Assembly: GCA_029838215.1 (NCBI GenBank) | Contig: JALGVI010000015.1 | Location: forward strand, 1 to 45,103 | Source of the DNA: Candidatus Helarchaeota archaeon | Lineage (GTDB): Archaea; Asgardarchaeota; Lokiarchaeia; Helarchaeales; RDOG01 | Length of the DNA: 45,103 nucleotides | Direction: 5' to 3' | Part shown: positions 16,524 through 25,328 of the stretch, piece after piece | How positions within the stretch are numbered: position 1 is the stretch's first letter | How the letters are laid out: each line of letters begins with the position of its first letter | The notes under the pieces: generated by a model | What the model saw: the letters and a program-made list of their open reading frames with translations, nothing else | The model's database searches: none | Told to the model about the DNA's origin: nothing | Translations under genes and position numbers: made by a program

Positions 16524-17600
16524 TTATTTAACCACAGGATAGCTACCAAATATTTTAAGCATTGTAGATACCTGTTTTATATCTTCGAGTGCTTCGATGG
16601 TCATTTTATCTTCTTGATGTCCTTCAAAATCCGTTATGAATAAATATTCCCATGGAGTTGATTTTAATGGACGAGATTCAAGTTTAGTCAGATTAATTTT
16701 ACGATCTGAGAATGCTTTTAATGCTTTTAGCAATGCACCTGGTTCATGTTTTACTGTAAAAGCGATGGAGGTTTTGTCTTGACCGGTTTTAGGGGGTTGC
16801 TCTCTTCCAATTATGAAAAATCGCGTGAAGTTGTTTGAATAATCTTCAATGCCTCGACTCAATATAACCAAACCGTGAAGTTTTGCTGCAAGGTCAGTAC
16901 CAATGGCTGCTGCGTCTTGTTTCGTTTTGACAATTTCAACGGCTTTTACCGTGCTTTTCGTAGCCACCGTATTCGCAGATGGAAGCTGCTCGTTCAGGAA
17001 TTTGCGACATTGTGATAATGGTTGAGGATGACTATATACTTCTTTGATTTTGTCGAATGGGATGGATTTTGGAGCCAAAAGATTCTGAGTGATTTTTTGG
17101 ATGATTTCACCGCAGACTTTAATATCACTTTCAATTAGGAGATCCAATGTATCAGCAACAGTCCCAGTTGTTGTATTTTCGACGGGGACAATTCCAAATT
17201 CGGTTTCTTCATTGATAACAGCGCGAAACACTTCAGAAATTGCCTCACAAGGAATATAGCTCGCATTTTTTTCTTTATAATATTCTCGAGCCGCTTGTTC
17301 CGAGAATGTTCCTGGAGGGCCAAGATATGCTATCCGAATTTCTTTTCCTTGCAAGCGCCGACTGATCGAAAAGATTTGTTGATATATTTGATAAATATCT
17401 TCTTTTTTAAGACTTTCAAAGGGTTGATTTGAAATTAGCTTTAAAAGTTTGATTTCCCGATCTTTATCGAGAATTGCTTTTTGTCTGTTTTTCTTTATTT
17501 TACCGATCTCGTTTGCGATTTTCATGCGTGAGTCAAGCAAGGAAAAAATCTTGAGATCGATTTCTTCTATTTCCTTTCGTTTCTTTTCCAATTCAGACAT
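16524..17600 (-). CDS. pheA: Bifunctional chorismate mutase / prephenate dehydratase (P-protein)
   Basis: The protein makes phenylpyruvate for phenylalanine synthesis. Residues 1-85 are an AroQ-type chorismate mutase helix bundle (EEIDLKIFSLLDSRMKIANEIGKIK). Residues 90-265 are prephenate dehydratase (AYLGPPGTFSEQAA, FGIVPVENTTTGTV, catalytic-region NNFTRFFIIG). Residues 275-358 are an ACT domain with HEPGALLKAL and LESRP, the usual phenylalanine-binding motifs, so feedback inhibition is likely. I chose ATG 17600, where the mutase begins. A TTG/GTG-type start further up would run into the preceding gene. It follows the PCI-like/RING-like gene by 23 nt. Confidence 0.92.
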   Translation of the reverse strand: MSELEKKRKEIEEIDLKIFSLLDSRMKIANEIGKIKKNRQKAILDKDREIKLLKLISNQPFESLKKEDIYQIYQQIFSISRRLQGKEIRIAYLGPPGTFSEQAAREYYKEKNASYIPCEAISEVFRAVINEETEFGIVPVENTTTGTVADTLDLLIESDIKVCGEIIQKITQNLLAPKSIPFDKIKEVYSHPQPLSQCRKFLNEQLPSANTVATKSTVKAVEIVKTKQDAAAIGTDLAAKLHGLVILSRGIEDYSNNFTRFFIIGREQPPKTGQDKTSIAFTVKHEPGALLKALKAFSDRKINLTKLESRPLKSTPWEYLFITDFEGHQEDKMTIEALEDIKQVSTMLKIFGSYPVVK

Positions 17601-17623
17601 GCTTATTTTCCTGTAGTATTTAT

Positions 17624-18331
17624 TTAAATGCCGCGAACAAGTTCCAATTCGCTTGCACAACGCGGGCATTTATTCTTACTTATTTGAGCCCATTGAAGGA
17701 TTTCATCTTCATGCGCGGCAGATCCACAATATTTGCACCGAACCAATTTCGGATCATCAAAGGGTATCATTTTATAGCAGATAATGCATTTAAGCTGCCG
17801 TTTTTCTTTCTCAAAGGGAAGGACCATGAGTTCCTTTTTCAGGGCATCATATTCTCCTATAATATCGCCATCAAAAATTGCATCATTGATGACCCGTTCT
17901 ATTAAGGACAAGTCAAGTCCGAGTTCTGACGAGATTTGATTTAAATTTACACGTGCGAATTCTCCCGTGTTGGTAATTATCCATTCAAGGATTTTGCTAC
18001 GACTGTTGAATAGAACAGACCCGGGTAATGATTGTTGTTCCATTGCATTAAGCGCAATGCTAACATTCATATCGATGAGAGGATCTTCATACCAACTTGC
18101 AGACATTAGCATTGGAAGGGCATCAATACCAAAGCTTCCGTCACTTTCGTTTAAAATTTTTCCGAGCAGTTCATATGCATCTCTCATGAGGTCAATATCA
18201 ACATCTTCATATTGGACGGTTTGACAAAGATTAGAAATTGCATTTCGGTAATCGCCAGCCTTTAAAAGGTCTCGGACGGTCTTCAAAATGTTTTTTACTT
18301 GCCTATTACTTTCCAAATCAACAAGCCCCAT
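17624..18331 (-). CDS. PCI-like winged-helix protein with C-terminal RING-like zinc finger
   Basis: The 235-aa protein has three parts. Residues 10-115 are helical and resemble TPR/PCI helices (VRDLLKAGDYRNAISNL). Residues 115-165 look like the winged helix that ends PCI domains (VNLNQISSELGLD, LIERVINDAIFDGDIIGEYD). Residues 182-225 hold a zinc finger with C182, C185, C199, C202, H207, C222 and C225; HEDEILQW then NKCPRC resembles the second half of a RING, with Glu at one expected Cys/His ligand. The finger shares its C-G-x3-H-E and K-C-P-x-C pattern with the RWD protein at 31243-32526. It sits between mevalonate kinase (62 nt) and pheA (23 nt). A ubiquitin-like or RNA role is inference. 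Confidence 0.6.
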   Translation of the reverse strand: MGLVDLESNRQVKNILKTVRDLLKAGDYRNAISNLCQTVQYEDVDIDLMRDAYELLGKILNESDGSFGIDALPMLMSASWYEDPLIDMNVSIALNAMEQQSLPGSVLFNSRSKILEWIITNTGEFARVNLNQISSELGLDLSLIERVINDAIFDGDIIGEYDALKKELMVLPFEKEKRQLKCIICYKMIPFDDPKLVRCKYCGSAAHEDEILQWAQISKNKCPRCASELELVRGI

Positions 18332-18392
18332 TAATCTTTAGTGAATATTAAGAAATCTCAACGCGGCTTTTTAAAAATTTCGCTTTCACTTC

Positions 18393-19388
18393 TTAACGGA
18401 CCATTTTTTCGATTTTCAGTCCGTCTCGAGATAGCGAAGTTGAGAAAATGTCGTGATCTTTTCGCAATTGTCTTGAAATATCTTTTATCCTACGAGGGTC
18501 ACAGAGGATGATGATGCAACCACCTCCTCCAGCACCAGTAATCTTGACACCGAATACATTTAGCTTGCGTATTTTATTGATTATTTTTGAGACTTCAGGG
18601 GTGGCAACTCCCATTGCATCAAGAAGACCTTGATTTACATTCATTAATTCGCCTAAATCTTTTAGGTATCCGCGTTCAAGGAGTTGGCGTCCTTTTAGAG
18701 AGATCTTATCCACGCTTTGAAAGATTAAAGAAAACACTTGGCGATTTGCATTATATTTTTCCTTGACCTTTCCGACCCAAAAGCTTGTCTTTCGCTTAAT
18801 CTTAGTATCTAAAATGAGTATGGGTATTTTAGACCTAACATCCATCCGTTTAACGGAACCTTTTTTATAATACACTGCACCGCCGTGAGAACTAATCGTG
18901 TTATCAATTCCAGATGGGGTTCCATGAACGAGACATTCAGACTCGAATGCAAGAGATGAAATTTCTTCGATGCTTAGGTTTAGTTCTAATAAACCGTTGA
19001 GTGCTCCGACTGTCGAGACCGCGATGGCAGCAGATGAACCGAGTCCAGCACCTAGAGGTATTTGAGACCATATTTTTAATTCAATTCCATTTTCAGGAAA
19101 TTTTTTCTTAAAAATGGACGTACAACAATTGAGAATTGGTCCCATTATTTTTAGATGAGGGATTTTTGATTCAATTGCTTCAAGATCTAATGGGAATTCT
19201 TGGCTTAAATGTACATCTTTAGCGTGAATTGATAATTGTTTTTCAGAAATAAATTTAGCAGTAACAAAAGAGCGTAAATTAATTGCCATGGCGATGGCTG
19301 CAGAACCATAAACGACGGCGTGTTCACCGAATAAAATGATCTTACCAGGCGCTGAAGCCGTGATTTCCTTCAATGTGATCGCAAGCAC
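18393..19388 (-). CDS. mvk: Mevalonate kinase
   Basis: This GHMP kinase phosphorylates mevalonate on the way to isoprenoid lipids. The features are APGKIILFGEHAVVYG near the start, the ATP loop PLGAGLGSSAAIAV, the catalytic-region motif HGTPSGIDN and the C-terminal KITGAGGGGC. Length (331 aa) fits archaeal enzymes. GTG 19388 is used, but a TTG at 19373 is possible and neither has a clear ribosome site. It closes the ribosomal/RNA-polymerase cluster, a known archaeal arrangement, though rpoK, eno and rps2 that often lie between are absent here. Confidence 0.93.
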   Translation of the reverse strand: MLAITLKEITASAPGKIILFGEHAVVYGSAAIAMAINLRSFVTAKFISEKQLSIHAKDVHLSQEFPLDLEAIESKIPHLKIMGPILNCCTSIFKKKFPENGIELKIWSQIPLGAGLGSSAAIAVSTVGALNGLLELNLSIEEISSLAFESECLVHGTPSGIDNTISSHGGAVYYKKGSVKRMDVRSKIPILILDTKIKRKTSFWVGKVKEKYNANRQVFSLIFQSVDKISLKGRQLLERGYLKDLGELMNVNQGLLDAMGVATPEVSKIINKIRKLNVFGVKITGAGGGGCIIILCDPRRIKDISRQLRKDHDIFSTSLSRDGLKIEKMVR

Positions 19389-19411
19389 GAATTATATTTG
19401 ATGAAATGATT

Positions 19412-19615
19412 TCAACCTTGTTGAGAAAAGGAGCTAATTTCTTTCATTAAATCTTGATGGGTTACAAACATTCGTCGGCAACAGTAACGAGTGAAGCCCA
19501 GTTCATCAAGAACCTTCTCGCTTGATTCGTTTTCTTCATTGACCCTTCGATAATATTCTTCCCACTTGTGTGCAATGAGTTTTCCACACGTGAAGCATCT
19601 AATTGGGATTATCAT
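19412..19615 (-). CDS. rpoN: DNA-directed RNA polymerase subunit N (Rpo10)
   Basis: The small zinc-binding subunit is recognised by MIIPIRCFTCGK and the later RYCCRRMFVTH; the two Cys in CFTC and the CC pair bind zinc. It sits in the polymerase assembly platform with subunits D, L and P. I chose ATG 19615 because it gives the universal M-I-x-P-V/I-R-C-F start and has GAGG 9 nt upstream; an ATG at 19630 overlaps the rps9 stop. It has the usual place after rps9. Confidence 0.93.
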   Translation of the reverse strand: MIIPIRCFTCGKLIAHKWEEYYRRVNEENESSEKVLDELGFTRYCCRRMFVTHQDLMKEISSFSQQG

Positions 19616-19626
19616 GATACAATTCC

Positions 19627-20031
19627 TCATCGATAACTTTTTTGCCGTCTCGTGCGAGCAGATGGACCGCCAAATTTCTTTGGTTCAGTTCTTCGGAAAT
19701 CCCCTACAAGCATTACACGATCATACTTGACAAATTTTGATTGTAGGCGTTGGCTTTTCGTCCATTTTACCAGAGCGCGTGCGATTGCAATTCGAACGGC
19801 TTCGGCCTGACCCATAAAACCTCCACCCTTGACGTTAATGTTAATATCTACTTTTTTTACAATATCATCTCCTGCTAACAGGAGTGGTTCCATGATTTTC
19901 ATTCGAGCGATCTCGGGCATATATAGCTCGATAGGAACTTTATTTATACGAATCTTGCCTTTTCCTTCTCTTATATTTGCCCTGGCTATTGCACTTTTTC
20001 TCTTTCCAGATGCAAGTTGAACTCTGACCAT
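19627..20031 (-). CDS. rps9: 30S ribosomal protein uS9
   Basis: The 134-aa protein begins [17 protein letters not shown] and ends [21 protein letters not shown], the basic uS9 tail that reaches the P-site t[26 protein letters not shown] is the core motif. It lies 16 nt behind rpl13 and in front of rpoN, the standard archaeal order. Confidence 0.95.
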   Translation of the reverse strand: MVRVQLASGKRKSAIARANIREGKGKIRINKVPIELYMPEIARMKIMEPLLLAGDDIVKKVDININVKGGGFMGQAEAVRIAIARALVKWTKSQRLQSKFVKYDRVMLVGDFRRTEPKKFGGPSARTRRQKSYR

Positions 20032-20047
20032 AAAAACACCTACTTAA

Positions 20048-20515
20048 CTATTCGATGACCACTCCATTCCAACCCAATTCTTTAGATAATTCTCCAAGTG
20101 AATAATATCCCCGATTTAATCGTGATGCGTTGTATTCAGAAAGAGAGATGCGTTCGACATTTTTGTATTCTTCAGGAATTCCAATAAAAGCCCTGAGTCG
20201 TTTAAGGGCATTAAATCCGCGTGCCTTCTTTTTTGGGAGCATGCCTCGAACAGTTCGTTTGAAAAGACGATCTGGACGACGGGGATGAAGCGGACCTTTC
20301 CATGGAGCAGTATGCGTACGAATTTGTAACCAAGTTTTATAATGATCTATGATTTGTTTTTTCGACCCTGAAATTACTACTTTTTCCACGTTAACAATTG
20401 CAATTTTATCTCCTAATAATAACTGTTTTGCTATATAACTAGCAAATCGACCTAAAATTGCATCCGTGGCATCATAAACGATGGTTTTATTCGTATTCTT
20501 TCGAGTGCTCATCAT
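20048..20515 (-). CDS. rpl13: 50S ribosomal protein uL13
   Basis: uL13 is recognised by YDATDAILGRFASYIAKQLL, then KTWLQIRTHTAPWKGPLHPRRPD and FKRTVRGMLPKKKARGFNALKRL. Length (155 aa) is normal. Two ATGs are adjacent at the start (20515 and 20512), after GGGAA; either could be used. It lies 9 nt behind rpl18e. Confidence 0.95.
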   Translation of the reverse strand: MMSTRKNTNKTIVYDATDAILGRFASYIAKQLLLGDKIAIVNVEKVVISGSKKQIIDHYKTWLQIRTHTAPWKGPLHPRRPDRLFKRTVRGMLPKKKARGFNALKRLRAFIGIPEEYKNVERISLSEYNASRLNRGYYSLGELSKELGWNGVVIE

Positions 20516-20524
20516 GAGTTCCCT

Positions 20525-20878
20525 TCATTTAATTATGGTGATATTTGTTCCGGTTGGATTTTTTTCATATAATTCTCGTATGTTCATCACGATACTTTTT
20601 GATTTTAGTAATTTTTCGCGAGCTTTTTCTGAAAAGTTAAAAGCTGCGATTTGAATCTTATGATCGAGCTCTCCAGAAGAGAGAACTTTTCCCGGAATTA
20701 TTATCATATCATTTTCTTTCGAATATTTATTGATTTGATAAAGATTGACTTCAATTTTATCTTGATTTCGTTTTGATAGGTCTTTTGCGACCTTGCGCCA
20801 TATCCTGCGTTTCGTGTTCCAGAGGAATTCTATTAGTTCCTGCTTGGGAAGGTTCGAGGATTTTAAAGGTTTTAACAT
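20525..20878 (-). CDS. rpl18e: 50S ribosomal protein eL18
   Basis: The 117-aa archaeal/eukaryotic-specific protein is recognised by WRKVAKDLSKRNQDKIEVNLYQINKY, VIIPGKVL-like IIPGKVLSSGELDHKIQIAAFNFSEKAREK and position between rpoD and rpl13. The final G-T-N-I-T-I-I fits the family C-terminus (12 nt behind rpoD). Confidence 0.93.
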   Translation of the reverse strand: MLKPLKSSNLPKQELIEFLWNTKRRIWRKVAKDLSKRNQDKIEVNLYQINKYSKENDMIIIPGKVLSSGELDHKIQIAAFNFSEKAREKLLKSKSIVMNIRELYEKNPTGTNITIIK

Positions 20879-20890
20879 GATTTTTCACCA

Positions 20891-21703
20891 TTACGCTTGA
20901 ATCTCAATTTTTTCTAGAAAATCTGTAACTTTCTTTTTGAATATTTCACAAGATTTTAAAACTATTTGATCGGGGGGTAATTGACCATTTGATTCAAGGT
21001 AAAATAGGAATGTTTTTTCATCCCAACATACTTTTATTGCATTATTTTCGCACATTTTTTCACATTCTCGGCACAAAGAGCAATTTAGCTTATCGTCAAT
21101 TACAATTTCGTTTTTTTCATTCTTAATAATTATGTTTCTTGGGCAAAAATCAATACAAGGAGCTGTTTCACATTTCTTACATTTTTCTTGGTCGATTTCG
21201 AATATAGGTACGTATTTAAATGAAGCAGTCGAGACAGCTTGCCATTTTACATGAGTTTTTCCAATTCCCATTTTTGCATATGCTTCTAATACGAGTTTTT
21301 GACCTTTGTAAAGTTCAACAATAAAAATTTTTGGTTCTGCAGGAATGATTTTGGGATCTTCACTTTTTAAATCACTAGAATATACAACAACATTTTCATT
21401 TTCGGCTTCCTTATCGATAGTAAAACCGACTTGACATAATGAGCAACCCACGCCCTCACATTCGCATTTATCTGGAAAATTAAAGTCTTTCATTTCACTC
21501 TTGAGTGGAATTAAACCTAACCGTTGTGCAATGTTACGATCATACAAAGAGCTTGTATTTTTAACGATCCAAACATCTTCAATTGCCAATGTTGGGACTT
21601 GGGCCAACATTATGCGTCGTAAGCCATTGACCAGGCTCGGAACACTTCCTTCTATTAATAATGTGAGTATATTTTCATATTTTTCAATGATTTGAATTTC
21701 CAC
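20891..21703 (-). CDS. rpoD: DNA-directed RNA polymerase subunit D (Rpo3) with two ferredoxin-like cluster motifs
   Basis: Subunit D pairs with L to start polymerase assembly. Residues 1-70 hold the alpha-like dimer region (VPSLVNGLRRIMLAQVPTLAIEDV). A Cys group C80, C82, C87, C90 follows. Residues 175-218 form a ferredoxin-like insert with C175-x2-C-x4-C-x3-CP and C208-x2-C-x2-C-x3-C, so two 4Fe-4S clusters are possible. Some archaea keep two clusters, some one, some none; both sets of ligands look complete here. The length (270 aa) reflects the insert. Confidence 0.95.
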   Translation of the reverse strand: MEIQIIEKYENILTLLIEGSVPSLVNGLRRIMLAQVPTLAIEDVWIVKNTSSLYDRNIAQRLGLIPLKSEMKDFNFPDKCECEGVGCSLCQVGFTIDKEAENENVVVYSSDLKSEDPKIIPAEPKIFIVELYKGQKLVLEAYAKMGIGKTHVKWQAVSTASFKYVPIFEIDQEKCKKCETAPCIDFCPRNIIIKNEKNEIVIDDKLNCSLCRECEKMCENNAIKVCWDEKTFLFYLESNGQLPPDQIVLKSCEIFKKKVTDFLEKIEIQA

Positions 21704-21729
21704 TTATCACATTCCTCCACGACAACCCA

Positions 21730-22134
21730 CTAGACTCGTCGACCGCGACGACCACCTGGACGTCTGGTTCCATCATGAGGCAATGGTGTGACTTCTTCAA
21801 TTCGCCCGATTCGCAGTCCAGCACGGGCAAGTGCCCTAATAGCAGCTTGCGCACCGGGTCCTGGTGTTTTTGGACCGTGTCCACCAGGAGCTCTAACTTT
21901 TATGTGAATTCCTGTAATACCTTTTTCTTGAGCCATAGAGGCCGCACGAAATGCAGACTGCATGGCAGCATATGGACTGCTTTCATCCCGGTCAGCCCGA
22001 ACAATCATTCCTCCGGAAAATTTAGCAATGGTTTCTGCACCGCTAATATCGGTTATGTGGACGATCGTATTGTTGTAGGAGCTAAATATGTGGGCTATGC
22101 CCCATTTTGCTTTTTCTCTTTTTGGGCTACTCAT
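21730..22134 (-). CDS. rps11: 30S ribosomal protein uS11
   Basis: The protein is recognised by [41 protein letters not shown] and the C-terminal [19 protein letters not shown]. It forms part of the small-subunit platform. It lies between rps4 and rpoD with 19 and 26 nt gaps, the conserved archaeal order. Confidence 0.96.
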   Translation of the reverse strand: MSSPKREKAKWGIAHIFSSYNNTIVHITDISGAETIAKFSGGMIVRADRDESSPYAAMQSAFRAASMAQEKGITGIHIKVRAPGGHGPKTPGPGAQAAIRALARAGLRIGRIEEVTPLPHDGTRRPGGRRGRRV

Positions 22135-22153
22135 TATTCATTCACTTTCCATA

Positions 22154-22672
22154 TTATTGTATGTTTGGTCGGGCAACGTGTTCTGGATTATTGAGAGGAG
22201 AGCCAGGAGCATAATCAATTTCCTTCTCTTCATCACGTTTAACTAAATATCCGGGAACGTTTATCATCTCTCCACGAAGTACTATATGGTTATGAGTGAT
22301 GAGTTGGCGCGCGTGATAGATAGTACTAGCCAATCCTCTATTATAGACCATGGTTTGCAGGCGCCGTTCGAGGAGGTTTTCGATCGTTAGACCGAGCACG
22401 TCATCAAGCGTGGCATTTTTAGGCAAGACACCAATCCGAAAGAGTTTTTCGAGAAGTTCCCGGTTTTGCACTTCATCTGGATTTTCGATGCGGGAAAGGA
22501 GTTTTCGAGCACGACTGCGGTAATTTGAGATTTGAGTTTGCAGTTTCCAAATCTCTCTCTTATTTCGTAGTCCGTATCGCCCTATAAGGACGAGTTCTTT
22601 TTGAATTCTATCTTTATCCCAAGGTTTATTCGGGCGTTCAAACCTTTTTTGAGGTCTTTTTGGATCTCCCAA
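22154..22672 (-). CDS. rps4: 30S ribosomal protein uS4
   Basis: The 172-aa archaeal-type uS4 is shown by FERPNKPWDKDRIQKELVLIGRYGLRNKRE, then the S4 RNA-binding domain LLERRLQTMVYNRGLASTIYHARQLITHNHI. The C-terminus VKRDEEKEIDYAPGSPLNNPEH is typical. It binds 16S rRNA early in assembly and follows rps13 by about 20 nt. Confidence 0.96.
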   Translation of the reverse strand: MGDPKRPQKRFERPNKPWDKDRIQKELVLIGRYGLRNKREIWKLQTQISNYRSRARKLLSRIENPDEVQNRELLEKLFRIGVLPKNATLDDVLGLTIENLLERRLQTMVYNRGLASTIYHARQLITHNHIVLRGEMINVPGYLVKRDEEKEIDYAPGSPLNNPEHVARPNIQ

Positions 22673-22692
22673 TCAATGTCACCAATTAGAGT

Positions 22693-23157
22693 TTATTTTT
22701 GACCTTTCCTTTTACGATGAACCCCAACAGCTGATCCTCTTCTTCCTGTTGTTTTAGTATGTTGTCCCCGGACTTTCAAACCCAGTTCATGTCGAATGCC
22801 CTTCCAGCTTCTCGTGCGTTTCATGCGGTCTAAATCACTCTTGAGCACGAGCATTAGATCTGAGCTTATAACGTGAAAATCGCCTCCACGGAGATAGTCT
22901 TTTTGTCGGTTGAGCATCCAAGTTGGAATCTTGTAGTCTTTCATATTTTTAATGACATCCTCGATTCTTTTGAGTTCAGAATCTTTAGTGAAACCAAATC
23001 GTATTTCAGGATCCACCTCAGCTTTTTTGAGGATCATCCGTGCCAATCGCCTGTTTATGCCCCTTATATGAGTGAGGGCGTGGTAGGCTTTTTCTTTTCC
23101 GGGTAAATCTGTTCCGTACATCCGAATGATGTGCTTAAAGTTTTCAGATTGACTCAT
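22693..23157 (-). CDS. rps13: 30S ribosomal protein uS13
   Basis: uS13 is recognised by FKHIIRMYGTDLPGKEKAYHALTHIRGINRRLARMI and the C-terminal RGQHTKTTGRRGSAVGVHRKRKG. I chose ATG 23157 (MSQSENFKH); TTG 23169 is in frame four codons earlier and cannot be excluded, and neither has a strong ribosome site. It heads the cluster running to mevalonate kinase. A TATA-like ATAAATTTAAG lies upstream on the minus strand near 23198-23209. Confidence 0.94.
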   Translation of the reverse strand: MSQSENFKHIIRMYGTDLPGKEKAYHALTHIRGINRRLARMILKKAEVDPEIRFGFTKDSELKRIEDVIKNMKDYKIPTWMLNRQKDYLRGGDFHVISSDLMLVLKSDLDRMKRTRSWKGIRHELGLKVRGQHTKTTGRRGSAVGVHRKRKGQK

Positions 23158-23169
23158 TTCATTATCCAA

Positions 23170-23552
23170 CTCATCATTTGGCTTATGGGGTTTTCTTAAA
23201 TTTATGAATAACCATCATGCTAATAAGACACGCTGAAAAATCTTTCCGAGCTTGAGAATACAGCATTTTTTGCTCGGACATGTACTCTTGATCAGGATCG
23301 ATTAAGTCAGCACGACAACGATATTGCTAATAATCAGTTAAAAAATTTTTTCGTTTGTTTGTCTTTTTCATTGCTTAGTAAGATTGAAAAGGAGTCTTGA
23401 TTCTTCGTTCCAATCACGTGAACGATAAGAATTAAATAGCTGATTTTTTTAGCAGAATCAAACATGTGTCTTTAACAAAGAGATTCGATAATAGGCGGGC
23501 TCTTTGTTTTGAGCACGAACATTCAAAAATTTTCGTTAATGAGGAATGATAG
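23170..23552. other. Divergent intergenic region between rps13 and the epimerase gene
   Basis: This 383-base gap must hold the promoters of two diverging units, the ribosomal cluster and the epimerase. A weak TATA-like element is seen for rps13 near 23200. A 7-bp inverted repeat TCCGAGC (23245-23251) / GCTCGGA (23272-23278) encloses a 20-nt loop. No gene or RNA gene is evident. Confidence 0.45.
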
Positions 23553-24524
23553 ATGAGTACTTTCAAGTGTCTCGTGACAGGTGGTGCAGGATTCATCGGC
23601 TCTCATGTGGTGGATGCATTTCTTGCTGATGGACATGACGTCATCATCATTGATGATTTATCAGAAGGTAACATGATCAATATTGAACATATTGCGGACA
23701 AAGTGGAGTTGGAAATCGGCACGGTTAAGGATGCTGCATTCATAGAGGAATTAGTAGAAGACGTTGACGTGATATGTCATTTAGCGGCGAATGCAAGCGT
23801 TTCAAAATCGGTGCACAATCCTAAATTAGATTTTGAATCAAACGTGATTGGCACGTTTAATCTTCTCAAGGCAATAATGAACACGGATGTTAAGAAATTT
23901 ATCTATGCATCAAGTGCTGCAGTTTATGGGGAGCCGGAAAAAGTCCCGATTAAAGAAACAGATCCATTAAAACCAGTTTCTCCTTACGGGGCATCTAAAG
24001 TTTCAGGCGAACATTATGTTTCCGTATTCAATTCGACATATGGCGTGAAATCCGTTTCATTAAGAATATTTAATTCTATTGGTGAACGACAGCCCAGGTA
24101 TGTCATTTATGATCTTTTAAAGAAGCTGATGAAAAATCTCTGCGAGTATGGAGAAACCAAAGAACTTGAAGTATTGGGAACAGGAGAAAACATCAGAGAT
24201 TTCATTTACGTTGGTGATGTTGCACGAACGTTCTTAGAGTGTGCAAAAAAGTCGATTGTAGACGGTAATATTTACAATGTTGGGACGGGTGTAGGTCATT
24301 CAATCTCATCACTTGCAGAAGAAATCTTAAAAGCATTGAATTTTACTGAAACAACAAAAATTCGATATACAGGAAGCTCGTGGCAAGGAGATGTATCAAA
24401 ACTGATTGCTGACATTTCAAAACTTCAAAATGATTTGAATTTCGAGTTCACGCCATTTCCAGAAGCATTACAACACGAAATCGACTGGTTTAACAAAAAT
24501 ATTCGAGATCTAACGGCATTTTAA
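23553..24524 (+). CDS. NAD-dependent nucleotide-sugar epimerase/dehydratase (UDP-glucose 4-epimerase-like)
   Basis: This extended short-chain dehydrogenase has the NAD motif VTGGAGFIGSHVVDAF at the N-terminus, AANASVSKSVHNP, the active-site strand IYASSAAVYGEP and the catalytic Tyr/Lys of SPYGASK. GTGENIRDFIYVGDVA and NVGTGVGHSISSLAEEIL are typical of the GalE/WbpP group. It likely makes sugar nucleotides for surface glycans or lipid heads, in keeping with the glycosylation-prone surface proteins here; the exact sugar cannot be told. The ATG at 23553 follows GAGGAATGATAG. It stands 222 bp before the V4R gene and is probably separate. Confidence 0.82.
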   Translation: MSTFKCLVTGGAGFIGSHVVDAFLADGHDVIIIDDLSEGNMINIEHIADKVELEIGTVKDAAFIEELVEDVDVICHLAANASVSKSVHNPKLDFESNVIGTFNLLKAIMNTDVKKFIYASSAAVYGEPEKVPIKETDPLKPVSPYGASKVSGEHYVSVFNSTYGVKSVSLRIFNSIGERQPRYVIYDLLKKLMKNLCEYGETKELEVLGTGENIRDFIYVGDVARTFLECAKKSIVDGNIYNVGTGVGHSISSLAEEILKALNFTETTKIRYTGSSWQGDVSKLIADISKLQNDLNFEFTPFPEALQHEIDWFNKNIRDLTAF

Positions 24525-24745
24525 TTTTTTCTCTTTTATGCTAAAAATTTTTAAAAAAAGAAATTCTACATAATCGTGATTGGTATTAATGCCAACGTTT
24601 CAGGCTTTGGAAACAAATTTCAGTGCTCTTCAAGTTGCACAGAAAAGAATCGCTTGAATTGAAACGTCAATTTTAACTAAAACGAATGAAAATCATCCAT
24701 CGATGTGAATGATAAAAAACGGACACGATGCAGTGAGGCAAACGA

Positions 24746-25315
24746 ATGGTAGAAGAGACGCAAGTAAAACTCATAATTTTTAGTGCGTTATTAAGTGCAT
24801 TGCATGATATAATGGGAAAAGACGGAAAGAATTCAATCTTGCGCTTTGCTGGCTTATCTGAATACATAGATAAAGAAATTAGTCCGTCAGTTGATGATTC
24901 CATTCCATTCGATGTGGTCAAGAGGTTAATAGATGCCATGCAATCACTGCTGGGACACGGAACAAATGCCATTCTTTATGAATCGGGACGAAAATTTGCG
25001 GTTTACTTGTCTCCTTTTGGATATTCTTTAGAAGAAGTCATTCACAAGCTAGAAAAGTGGTTTGGAGGAAAATGGCAACTTGTTAAGGCAGGTGCCGAAA
25101 ATTCTACCGTCGTGAAGATTGAAAATAATCCGATTTGTCGCGGGTGTCATTCAGACAAACCTTATTGCCACATTGTTAGTGGAACACTTGCCCGAATCCG
25201 TGAGGAAGCAACAGGGGAAAAGAGTTTTGCAAAAGAAATCCGTTGTATAGCAATGGGACATGATGCATGTCAATTTGTAATAAAACCATATAATATGAAA
25301 GGAAAACGCGGCTAG
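24746..25315 (+). CDS. V4R-domain protein (TRAPP/Bet3-fold relative)
   Basis: The V4R (4-vinyl reductase) domain spans roughly residues 55-180. It shows the hallmark Cys spacing C131, C134, C141, C167 and C175 (ICRGCHSDKPYC and later EIRCIAMGHDACQFVI). V4R domains bind small hydrophobic ligands or metal in bacteria; the eukaryotic TRAPP subunit Bet3 has the same fold and takes part in Rab activation. This gene is 13 nt ahead of a Rab-like GTPase, so a GTPase-regulator role is tempting but inferred. The ATG has GTGAGG 7 nt upstream. Residues 1-50 are helical and unassigned. Confidence 0.75.
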   Translation: MVEETQVKLIIFSALLSALHDIMGKDGKNSILRFAGLSEYIDKEISPSVDDSIPFDVVKRLIDAMQSLLGHGTNAILYESGRKFAVYLSPFGYSLEEVIHKLEKWFGGKWQLVKAGAENSTVVKIENNPICRGCHSDKPYCHIVSGTLARIREEATGEKSFAKEIRCIAMGHDACQFVIKPYNMKGKRG

Positions 25316-25328
25316 TGGATGGAATAAC

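Noticed and set aside
23245-23278. 7-bp inverted repeat as a transcription terminator
   Set aside because: The loop is 20 nt, and the T-run is inside the loop and not after the stem; it lies upstream of both flanking genes.
24589-24657. 22-codon plus-strand frame before the V4R gene
   Set aside because: No ribosome site and too short to judge.
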